A DNA stretch of 6,894 nucleotides from an uncultured Phycisphaerales bacterium (GTDB taxonomy: Bacteria; Planctomycetota; Phycisphaerae; WQYP01), in NCBI GenBank assembly GCA_903868035.1, contig CAIPTQ010000080.1, positions 1-6,894 on the forward strand. Reading direction: 5' to 3'. Every line of letters starts with the position of its first letter. Position 1 is the stretch's first letter. A program made the position numbers and the translations under genes. Positions 1 through 5,223 of this stretch are shown here, piece by piece. A model generated the notes under the pieces. It did not search any database. It saw only the letters and a list, made by a program, of their open reading frames with translations, and had not been told where the DNA came from.

Positions 1-159
1 GGTTATGGGAACCACGTAAGCCATGCCCGTGCGTCGGTTGTAGCGGTCATTGCTGAGCACCAAGGCGTAATGGCGGTCAGCCATTTCATGGCCTACGGAG
101 GGTGAGAAATTCAGATGCACCAGGTCGCCGCGCCGGGGAATATAGGTGCGGAACGTCAT
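1..159 (-). CDS. mazF: MazF/PemK-family endoribonuclease toxin, N-terminal part (cut by window edge)
   Basis: Only the first 53 codons are in the window; the reading frame runs open off the left edge. The translation begins MTFRTYIPRRGDLVHLNF, followed by GHEMADRHYALVLS, YNRRTG and YVVPIT, which match the first three beta strands of MazF toxins. MazF enzymes are ribosome-independent RNases that cut mRNA at short motifs and are held inactive by MazE. The start ATG overlaps the mazE stop in an ATGA (156-159), the usual arrangement for translational coupling in these operons. In E. coli MazF the catalytic pair is an Arg in an 'HRP' motif and a Thr in 'VPCT'. Here the Thr is the last codon seen (T53), while the Arg position reads His in 'DRHYALVLS' with an Arg one residue earlier. 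The family call is firm. Toxin activity cannot be judged without the rest of the gene. Confidence 0.93.
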   Translation of the reverse strand, partial: MTFRTYIPRRGDLVHLNFSPSVGHEMADRHYALVLSNDRYNRRTGMAYVVPIT

Positions 160-410
160 AGGATCTCCCGGCCGACGGGAGGATCGTCAAAGGTCTTGCG
201 ATGCGGATAGGGCCCCTTAAAGCCGTTGAGCATTTTGGCCACCGTGAAGGGACTGCGGCGGCGCACGGGCTTGAGGGGGCGAATTTTGACTTCGCCGGCG
301 GCGACATCGAACTCGATTCGGGAGCCGCGTTCGAGGTGCGCCTTCTGGGCAATATCCCGCGGCAAGCGGATCGCCAGGCTGTTGCCCCATTTCTGCACCG
401 TGGTGGTCAT
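156..410 (-). CDS. mazE: MazE-family antitoxin, AbrB/SpoVT-type DNA-binding domain
   Basis: This 84-aa protein starts MTTTVQKWGNSLAIRLPRDI. The motif 'KWGNSLAIRLP' is the hallmark of the MazE/AbrB swapped-hairpin DNA-binding domain (residues 1 to about 47). The C-terminal arm ends 'DDPPVGREIL', like the 'PPVGREVW' toxin-binding tail of MazE proteins. MazE neutralises MazF and represses its own operon. The frame can be extended upstream, but the start at 410 is chosen because GGAG (417-420) lies 6 nt before this ATG and because the MazE domain starts there. The stop overlaps the mazF start by 4 bp. The stretch between the two domains (about residues 47-73) is rich in Arg, Lys and His, whereas this part of E. 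coli MazE is acidic. A good sigma70-type promoter with overlapping palindromes lies just upstream. Confidence 0.94.
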   Translation of the reverse strand: MTTTVQKWGNSLAIRLPRDIAQKAHLERGSRIEFDVAAGEVKIRPLKPVRRRSPFTVAKMLNGFKGPYPHRKTFDDPPVGREIL

Positions 411-424
411 GAATATCTCCTTGA

Positions 425-444
425 CGTATATACGGCGAGTATAC
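425..444. promoter_or_regulatory. Putative MazE/MazEF operator: two palindromes over the -10 and start site
   Basis: CGTATATACG (425-434) is a perfect 10-bp palindrome at the expected transcription start. GTATAC (439-444) is a second, 6-bp palindrome overlapping the -10 box. The two also read as near-direct repeats (GTATATACGG and GTATACGG), with centres 12 bp apart, about one helical turn. Their position fits autorepression by MazE, as known for the family, but binding is inferred. Confidence 0.55.
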
Positions 445-466
445 GGAGCGAAACGGGGTCTTTCAA
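438..466 (-). promoter_or_regulatory. mazEF promoter
   Basis: On the minus strand, TTGAAA (466-461; 5/6 match to the -35 consensus) and TATACT (443-438; 5/6 match to the -10) are separated by exactly 17 bp. Transcription would start near 431, giving a leader of about 20 nt before the mazE ATG. This is the best two-box promoter in the window. Confidence 0.75.
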
Positions 467-527
467 GTTGGCGCGGCGGAGGGGTTTGTGAAGCGGAATA
501 TATTACGGTTATCAGACATAAATCCAC

Positions 528-764
528 TCATATCTTCGGTCGAAGCGGTTTCTCTCGCGACATCCGACGATATATTATTGCACGTCGTATGATGATGCAC
601 AGAGATATGAGACTGGGTGTCAAGGTAATGGCCAGGCACCACATTGCACCTTCGGTTGGATTCTTGAATCGGCTCATGAACCATGCGCTGGCGAGGATGA
701 AAACGACCGTCAGTAGCAGACCGATTGGCCCATATTTAAGCATGTTTCGATATTTTATTCGCAT
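528..764 (-). CDS. Small two-helix inner-membrane protein, function unknown
   Basis: This 78-aa protein is not recognised. It has two hydrophobic stretches long enough to span a membrane: about residues 12-30 (around 'IGLLLTVVFILASAWF') and about 40-59 (around 'MWCLAITLTPSLISLCIII'). The loop between them is short and polar ('SRFKNPTEG'), and the tail is very basic ('RRAIIYRRMSREKPLRPK'). By the positive-inside rule both ends would be cytoplasmic, since the N-terminus (MRIKYRNMLK) is also basic. The start at 764 is supported by a GGAGGG Shine-Dalgarno (777-772) with a 7-nt spacer. The gene begins 23 bp after the stop of the 307-aa secreted protein gene, so the two are probably one operon. No enzyme motif is visible. 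A role next to the secreted partner in the envelope is only an inference. Confidence 0.78.
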   Translation of the reverse strand: MRIKYRNMLKYGPIGLLLTVVFILASAWFMSRFKNPTEGAMWCLAITLTPSLISLCIIIRRAIIYRRMSREKPLRPKI

Positions 765-787
765 GGCAACGCCCTCCAGACACGCGC

Positions 788-1711
788 CTATTTCTCCGCA
801 GGCATCGTCGCCAGCTTGGGCGTGGCCTTGTCCCAGGCGTCGGCCAGGGGGGTGCCGGTTTCCAAAATCACCGTCGCGGATTCCTGGAATTCACCGGGCT
901 TGAAATCGGACGGTGGCGGGAAGATCCCGGATCCATTTCCGGCACGCACGGCAATCGTGTGCGGCTTGGTGAGATCGGGAGTGGAAGTCCAGCGTGTGGA
1001 AGCAATGTCGGTGCCGCCAACGGGCAAGGTGCTATTGTTGCCTGGACCACTCCCTCCCCCATGCGGCATGGCCACGTCGTCAAGAACCAAGATGCTGAAC
1101 GCAAGCATCATGCGATCGGGGGCCGGATCGCTCGCCTTGGCCCGCGACACATAGGCGGCGACCACCGGCAAGCTGCCGGCCTTATCCGGTTCGAATTGAA
1201 CGATGCGTACGCGGGGGAGCTTGGCGACGTCTTTTTTGGGATCGACGGTAAAGTGAAACACATTGGAGCGGCGCTGGTTATCGACAATCCATGCCGCCAC
1301 GTACTCGCCGGCGGGCACCGATGGTAGATCTTGGTACGTCACAAAGCGTGCCACCATTTGTGGGTTGCCGGGGCTTAATAGGGTTCGCGCATCGTGTTGC
1401 GATGCGGGGATGGCGGCCACGCGGCGGGCGTTATCCGAGGAGCGAATTTCGAGGGAGACAGTGTGAGGTTGGCCGGTTCCGGGAGCGCCACCGCCAGCGC
1501 GACTGCCGCGGCTGTTGAGTTCCAGTTCGTTCAAGTTGCGGACAATATCGTCCAAGGGGTTGATGCGCCACATTTCCAGCCCGGCATTTTGGGTCGCGTT
1601 CTGGGTCGTCACCTGGGCCAAGCCCGGTCGCGGAAGAACCGCCGCAAGCGCCAGCGCACAGCAGACACACGCAATACTCTTCAATGAATTCCACCGTGGC
1701 ATGCCAAACAT
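788..1711 (-). CDS. Secreted beta-rich protein of unknown function (307 aa)
   Basis: The protein begins MFGMPRWNSLKSIACVCC and has a classical Sec signal peptide: basic start, hydrophobic core at about 12-26, and a likely cleavage after 'RPGLA' near residue 32. The mature part opens with a short 'TTQNATQNAG' repeat and a predicted helix around 'DDIVRNLNELELNSRG'. A Gly-rich linker (about 70-80) follows, and then mostly beta-strand-like sequence, including 'VPAGEYVAAWIVDNQRRSN' (132-150), which suggests an Ig-like or other beta-sandwich fold. A second Gly-rich loop lies at about 217-227. No catalytic motif is seen. The frame can extend 16 codons upstream, but 1711 is chosen because GGGAGGA sits just before it and the signal peptide begins there. 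The gene precedes the 78-aa membrane protein by 23 bp. It probably acts in the periplasm or outside the cell. Confidence 0.85.
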   Translation of the reverse strand: MFGMPRWNSLKSIACVCCALALAAVLPRPGLAQVTTQNATQNAGLEMWRINPLDDIVRNLNELELNSRGSRAGGGAPGTGQPHTVSLEIRSSDNARRVAAIPASQHDARTLLSPGNPQMVARFVTYQDLPSVPAGEYVAAWIVDNQRRSNVFHFTVDPKKDVAKLPRVRIVQFEPDKAGSLPVVAAYVSRAKASDPAPDRMMLAFSILVLDDVAMPHGGGSGPGNNSTLPVGGTDIASTRWTSTPDLTKPHTIAVRAGNGSGIFPPPSDFKPGEFQESATVILETGTPLADAWDKATPKLATMPAEK

Positions 1712-1740
1712 GTTCGTTCCTCCCTGGCAAAATGGCCCAT

Positions 1741-1769
1741 CGTTCACGCAGTATACCATGAACGTTCAC
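1741..1769. promoter_or_regulatory. Operator-like repeats around the 1750-1758 promoter
   Basis: TGAACGTTCA (1759-1768) is a perfect 10-bp palindrome directly upstream of the extended -10. CGTTCAC occurs twice in the same orientation (1741-1747 and 1763-1769), 22 bp apart, about two helical turns, with the -10 box between the copies. This looks like a regulator site. The regulator is unknown. Confidence 0.4.
1750..1758 (-). promoter_or_regulatory. Extended -10 promoter for the 307-aa/78-aa unit
   Basis: The minus strand reads TGGTATACT (1758-1750): an extended -10 (TGn) joined to TATACT. No acceptable -35 box is found at 15-19 bp, which is compatible with an extended -10 promoter or an activator-dependent one. 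The start site would lie near 1743, leaving a leader of about 30 nt. Confidence 0.6.
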
Positions 1770-1776
1770 ATTCCCG

Positions 1777-1803
1777 TATTGTACCAAGCACGGTTCGACA
1801 ATA
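1777..1803 (-). other. Imperfect hairpin directly after the SPFH gene stop
   Basis: TATTGT (1777-1782) and ACAATA (1798-1803) form a perfect 6-bp stem; inside, ACC (1783-1785) can pair with GGT (1792-1794), leaving a 3-nt bulge. It begins at the base after the 1804 stop codon. It is AT-rich at its base and has no following U-tract, so it is at best a weak terminator or an mRNA 3'-end structure. Confidence 0.25.
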
Positions 1804-2925
1804 TCACGCCCCCGGTATCGGCGGCGGCACGCTGGCGAACACCCCGCCCAGTTCCGCCACCTGTTCGACCGGCATCCAATTCGCCATGCCCGCGCGCCAC
1901 ACCAGCGTGCCGCGCGTCAGCGAACCGTCCCGCGCCTTGGCCGCCAGCGTCGGCACATCAAACGGCCCCTGCTGCTGCCCCCCCACCGCGACATAAAACG
2001 CCACGGCCTGCGGAATCGGCGGCGGCATCTGTGGTGCCGACGCCCCCGTCGGCCCGCTCGTTTGCGCTGCCATCGCCCCGCGCATCTGGTCCGCCATGGC
2101 CGCCCCCGCCGCGATCCCGCTGCCCAACCCCGCCATCCCCCCCTGGTTCTTCGCCGCATCGCCAATCGCCTCCGCCGTCTTGAACTGCGTGTACTTCCCA
2201 AGATCCCCCAGCACCCCCATCTTCGTCCGCTGATCCAACGCCTGCTCCACCTCCGGCGGCAGGGAGATATTTTCGATGAGGAAACTGGTGAGCGCCAGGC
2301 CGAGGTTGGCGAGGTCGGGCTTGATGACTTCGCCGGCAATCTTCGAAATCTTGTCGTAATTCCCCGCCAAATCCAGCACCGCGATCTTCGCCTGCCCCAT
2401 GGCATCCACAAACCGCGAGATGATCGTGTTCCGCAACTGGTTGGAAATTTCAAACGCCTCGAACATCGGGTCCGTCACCACCAACTGCTTCAAAAACGTC
2501 GCCGGGTCCGACACATGAAACGCATAACTCCCAAACGCCCGCACGCGTATCGGCCCGAACTCCGGATCGCGCAGCATGATGGGGTTCTGCGTCCCCCACT
2601 TCTGGTCCGTCCACTGCCGCATCGAGATGAAATACACCTCCGCCTTGAACGGCGAGTTGAAGCCGTACTTCCACCCCTTGAGCGTCGAGAGGATCGGCAG
2701 GTTCTGCGTCGTCAGCGTGAACGTGCCGGGGTTGAGGAAAATATCCGACAGCACCCCCTCGTTGACGAACAGCGCCGTCTGCCCCTCGCGCACCACCAGC
2801 TTGGCCCCCATCTTGATCTCGTTGTTATGCCGGGGGAAGCGGTACGCCAGGATGTCGTTCTGGGAAGGCTCGGTCCACTCCACAATGTCAATGAACTGCC
2901 CGCGAAAGACGTCGAAAAGTGCCAT
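1804..2925 (-). CDS. SPFH/band-7 protein (COG4260, YdjI-like) with C-terminal GYF_2 domain
   Basis: This 373-aa protein belongs to the YdjI-like SPFH group ('virion core protein-like', COG4260). The N-terminus 'MALFDVFRGQFIDIVEWTEP' and the motifs 'LVVREGQTALFVNEG' (43-57), 'GTFTLTTQNLP' (67-77) and 'VRAFGSYAFHVSDP' (128-141) are typical. The SPFH core spans about residues 5-225, followed by a helical segment ('PPEVEQALDQRTKMGVLGDL') and a Gly/Ala-rich linker (260-300). Many relatives end in a zinc ribbon. This one ends in a GYF_2-like domain (about 309-362; 'FYVAVGGQQQGPFDVPTL', 'GTLVWRAGMANWMPV'). PPPIP occurs on both sides of that domain (301-305 and 367-371). The B. subtilis relative YdjI acts in a membrane-stress complex with PspA-type proteins; a membrane-associated scaffold role is inferred here. 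There is no transmembrane segment. The start at 2925 is supported by GAGGAG 7 nt upstream. Confidence 0.92.
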   Translation of the reverse strand: MALFDVFRGQFIDIVEWTEPSQNDILAYRFPRHNNEIKMGAKLVVREGQTALFVNEGVLSDIFLNPGTFTLTTQNLPILSTLKGWKYGFNSPFKAEVYFISMRQWTDQKWGTQNPIMLRDPEFGPIRVRAFGSYAFHVSDPATFLKQLVVTDPMFEAFEISNQLRNTIISRFVDAMGQAKIAVLDLAGNYDKISKIAGEVIKPDLANLGLALTSFLIENISLPPEVEQALDQRTKMGVLGDLGKYTQFKTAEAIGDAAKNQGGMAGLGSGIAAGAAMADQMRGAMAAQTSGPTGASAPQMPPPIPQAVAFYVAVGGQQQGPFDVPTLAAKARDGSLTRGTLVWRAGMANWMPVEQVAELGGVFASVPPPIPGA

Positions 2926-3088
2926 ATCCGATCTCCTCAAAAGGAATAAGGGTAAACCATGATAACGCGTCGGGCGGGGAAAGAAACCGCAAGGGGTGAG
3001 AGAACAAAAGCCGCCCCTCCCGCCCCCACCGGCATACACCTCCCCCTTCCCGCGTTACACTCTCAGCACCCACTCAAGGAGCCCCCCC
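2926..3088. promoter_or_regulatory. Divergent intergenic region between SPFH and Tat-protein genes
   Basis: This 163-bp gap must hold promoters in both directions, but none is convincing. For the minus strand, TATCAT (2964-2959; 5/6 match to -10) would give a leader of about 27 nt, with no good -35 at 17 bp. For the plus strand, TACACT (3056-3061; 4/6) precedes the AAGGAG (3076-3081) of the Tat gene. A strongly pyrimidine-rich C tract fills about 3011-3050. No clear operator is seen. Confidence 0.35.
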
Positions 3089-4579
3089 ATGGAACTCACC
3101 CGCCGCGACATTCTCAAGACCACCGCCGCCGCCGGCCTCGCCTCCCTGGCCGCCAGCCTCCCGCGCGAAGCCTCCGCCCAAACTGCGCCCGCCGCGCCCG
3201 CCAGCCCAGCCAAACCCGCCCCCACCATAGGCATCGCCCTTGGCCCCGCCCCCCTGGCCGCCCCAAACCTCGACACCCTCTTTGAGGACATGCGCATCCG
3301 TGCCGGCGTCAACACCCTCCTCCCCTTCATCTACACCTACGTCAACTCCACCGCCTCCATGCCCGCCGCCAACTTCCGCGGCGGCAACTTCGCCATCCCC
3401 CACATGCAGTTCTACAAAAACACCTCCCTCACCTACGACGAAATGCGCGCCCCCGAATTCAAGGACCTCGACCTCTTCGAGAAAACCATCCCCCTCGCCC
3501 AAAAGCACGGCATCAAAACCTACGCCTGGATTCTTGAAGACAACAAAGGCGCACCCTTCCCCAGTTGGTCCAAACTCTATGAAATGGACTTCCACGGCCG
3601 CCGCGCCGAAGTCCACCCCGCCGGCCCCTGCTACAACAATCCCCTCTACCTGGGCTTCGTGCTGGGCCTCGTCGAAGACTACTGCCGGTCGTATGACATC
3701 GCGGGCCTCATGTGGTCCTCCGAGCGCCAGGGCGGCCTCTTCAACGCCCTGGGCGCGTATCACAACGGCGCCCGGGCCGACCCCGGCCAAGCCACCTGCT
3801 TCTGCGAGTTCTGCACCCAGCGCGGCAAAGCCCAGGGCATCGACGTGGATCGCGCCAAAAAAGGCTTCACCGCCCTCGAACAATTCGTCCGCGACGGCCG
3901 CGCCAACCGCCGCCCCCGCGACGGCAGCTTCGTCGCCTTCTTCCGCCTGCTCCTGAACTTCCCCGAACTCCTCGCCTGGGAATCCCTCTGGATTCAAAGC
4001 CGCCAGGACCTCCAGCGCCAAATCTTCAAGCTCGTCAAATCCATCAAGCCCATCCCCGTCGGCTGGCATATCTGGCACAACGTCTCCTTCAGCCCCTTCC
4101 ACCGTGCCGAAATGGACTTCACCCAGTACGGCGAATTCTCCGACTTCATCAAGCCCGTCCTCTACAACAACTCCGCCGGCGACCGCATCCGCAGCTTCAC
4201 CGACTCCATCACCGGCAACGTCCTGGCCGACCTCCCCAAGCCCCAGGCCCTCGACGCCCTCTACAAAATCCTCAACTACGCCGAAGCCCCCTACGACCGC
4301 GTGTCGGCCACCGGCCTCTCCGCCGACTACGTCCAGCGCGAAACCCGCCGCACCGCCGATGACGCCGGCCCCAAAGTCCAAATCCTCCCCGGCATCGACA
4401 TCGACGTGCCCGTCCCCGCCGGCGCCTCCCGCTGCACCCCCGAGAGCGTCAAGCAATCCGTGCTGGCCGCCTTCAAAGGCGGTGCCGGCGGCGTGATCCT
4501 CTCCCGCAACTATACGGAAATGAACCCCACCAACCTCGCGGGCGCTGGGGCGGCGCTGAAGGAGTTGGGATTTATGTAA
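3089..4579 (+). CDS. Tat-exported putative glycoside-hydrolase-like (TIM-barrel) protein
   Basis: This 496-aa protein begins MELTRRDILKTTAAAGLASL, a clear twin-arginine signal with a likely cleavage after 'EASA' (residue 30), so it is exported folded. A Pro/Ala-rich linker (31-46) leads into an enzyme-sized domain (about 47-496) whose motifs recall bacterial beta-galactosidase- or GH10-like barrels: 'GVNTLLPFIYTYVN', 'HGIKTYAWILED' (140-151), 'GLMWSSERQGGLFNA' (206-220), 'VGWHIWHNVSF' (324-334), 'PGIDIDVP' and 'GGVILSRNYTEM' (467-478). Acidic candidates for an active site are E212, D437/D439 and E477. A CFCEFC motif (237-242) could bind metal or form disulfides. The substrate is unknown and the glycosidase call is tentative. 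The start at 3089 has AAGGAG 7 nt upstream and gives the Tat motif directly after it. The macrodomain gene follows after 24 bp, probably co-transcribed. Third codon positions are overwhelmingly C. Confidence 0.85.
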   Translation: MELTRRDILKTTAAAGLASLAASLPREASAQTAPAAPASPAKPAPTIGIALGPAPLAAPNLDTLFEDMRIRAGVNTLLPFIYTYVNSTASMPAANFRGGNFAIPHMQFYKNTSLTYDEMRAPEFKDLDLFEKTIPLAQKHGIKTYAWILEDNKGAPFPSWSKLYEMDFHGRRAEVHPAGPCYNNPLYLGFVLGLVEDYCRSYDIAGLMWSSERQGGLFNALGAYHNGARADPGQATCFCEFCTQRGKAQGIDVDRAKKGFTALEQFVRDGRANRRPRDGSFVAFFRLLLNFPELLAWESLWIQSRQDLQRQIFKLVKSIKPIPVGWHIWHNVSFSPFHRAEMDFTQYGEFSDFIKPVLYNNSAGDRIRSFTDSITGNVLADLPKPQALDALYKILNYAEAPYDRVSATGLSADYVQRETRRTADDAGPKVQILPGIDIDVPVPAGASRCTPESVKQSVLAAFKGGAGGVILSRNYTEMNPTNLAGAGAALKELGFM

Positions 4580-4603
4580 CAATGGAATGGCGAAAGGAGC
4601 GTC

Positions 4604-5119
4604 ATGCCCGGAAAGATCGAATTGCTTCGCGCCGACATCACCACCCTCGCCGTTGACGCCATCGTCAACGCCGCCAACACCTCCCTCCTCGGCGGCGGCG
4701 GCGTGGACGGTGCCATCCACCGCGCCGCCGGCCCCAAACTCCTCCAGGAATGCAAAGCCCTCCGCGGCTGCAACACGGGCGACGCCAAAATCACCCACGG
4801 CTACCGCCTCCCCGCCCCACACGTCATCCACACCGTCGGCCCCGTCTGGCACGGCGGCACCCGCCGCGAACCCCAACTCCTCGCCTCCTGCTACCGCCGC
4901 GGCTTCCAACTCGCCGCCGTGTACCACCTCACCTCCCTCGCCTTCCCCGCCATCAGTTGCGGCATCTACCGCTACCCCCTCCCGGAAGCCTGCGCCATCG
5001 CCATCCGCGAAGCCCGTGCGGCGCTCATCCAATATCCCTCCCTCGACCGCATCCTCTTCGTCTGCTTCACCCAGGACGTCTTCGCCGCCTACGAACAGGC
5101 GCTACGGCAGAATTTCTGA
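4604..5119 (+). CDS. Macrodomain hydrolase, MacroD/YmdB type (O-acetyl-ADP-ribose deacetylase)
   Basis: This 171-aa protein is a single macrodomain close in length to E. coli YmdB (177 aa). Motifs in order are 'GDI'-like 'RADITTLAVDAIVNAAN' (9-25), the Gly loop 'GGGGVDGAIHRAAGP' (30-44), 'TGDAKITHGYRLPA', 'VIHTVGPVWHGG' and the phosphate-binding loop 'AFPAISCGIYRYP'. N25 and D35 fall at the same positions as the catalytic Asn and Asp of YmdB. Such enzymes remove the acetyl group from O-acetyl-ADP-ribose and can remove ADP-ribose from acidic side chains; they act in the cytoplasm. There is no signal peptide. The start has AAAGGAG 4 nt upstream. It lies 24 bp after the Tat-protein gene and shares its C-rich codon use, so one transcript is likely. 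No ADP-ribosyltransferase or sirtuin gene is visible nearby to suggest a partner. Confidence 0.93.
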   Translation: MPGKIELLRADITTLAVDAIVNAANTSLLGGGGVDGAIHRAAGPKLLQECKALRGCNTGDAKITHGYRLPAPHVIHTVGPVWHGGTRREPQLLASCYRRGFQLAAVYHLTSLAFPAISCGIYRYPLPEACAIAIREARAALIQYPSLDRILFVCFTQDVFAAYEQALRQNF

Positions 5120-5126
5120 TCGCTTT

Positions 5127-5159
5127 CAAATGTCACTGACACACAAATGTCACCGACAC
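5127..5159. repeat. Tandem 16-bp repeat with near-palindromic core (operator-like)
   Basis: CAAATGTCACTGACAC (5127-5142) and CAAATGTCACCGACAC (5144-5159) match at 15 of 16 bases with a period of 17. The first core, TGTCACTGACA (5131-5141), is an inverted repeat around one central base (5+1+5); the second, TGTCACCGACA, keeps 4+3+4. The copies are centred about 43 and 60 bp upstream of the start site expected from the extended -10 at 5181-5189. This fits tandem activator sites. A remnant of a mobile-element end is the main alternative. Confidence 0.6.
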
Positions 5160-5180
5160 TCCTCCCCGACCACCGCCATC

Positions 5181-5189
5181 TGCTATACT
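5181..5189 (+). promoter_or_regulatory. Extended -10 promoter of the 510-aa exported protein gene
   Basis: TGCTATACT carries the TGn extension and the hexamer TATACT (5/6 match to consensus). No -35-like sequence is found about 17 bp upstream (5162-5167 is C-rich). Start would be near 5196, leaving a leader of about 28 nt with GGAGG (5210-5214) 9 nt before the ATG at 5224. Confidence 0.6.
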
Positions 5190-5223
5190 TTCACTGCCTC
5201 GCTCATTATGGAGGATAATCGAT

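Noticed and set aside
411..527. A longer mazE start 39 codons upstream.
   Set aside because: It would run through the promoter and operator, lacks homology to MazE, and ignores the strong GGAG directly before the ATG at 410.
226..903. A 225-codon plus-strand open frame across mazE, the promoter and the small membrane protein gene.
   Set aside because: It crosses several well-supported minus-strand features and its product has low-quality, motif-free composition.
2062..2949. A 295-codon plus-strand open frame antisense to the SPFH gene.
   Set aside because: It is Arg/His/Leu-rich without recognisable motifs and lies wholly over a gene with a clear SPFH and GYF assignment.
2926..3039. A longer start for the SPFH protein.
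   Set aside because: The added residues are Gly/Arg/Pro-rich and unrelated to the family, whose members start at 'MALFDVF'; GAGGAG is placed correctly for the start at 2925.
4950..4990. 'AISCGIYRYP' in place of 'STGVYGYP' in the macrodomain, considered as an active-site change.
   Set aside because: Cys at this place and a residue other than Gly after Tyr occur in many MacroD-type proteins, and the catalytic N25 and D35 are intact.
3074..5032. A 652-codon open frame on the minus strand antisense to the Tat-protein and macrodomain genes.
   Set aside because: Its product is almost entirely Gly, Ala, Val, Asp and Glu, as expected when NNC codons are read on the opposite strand. It has no domain, and both sense genes have clear family motifs.
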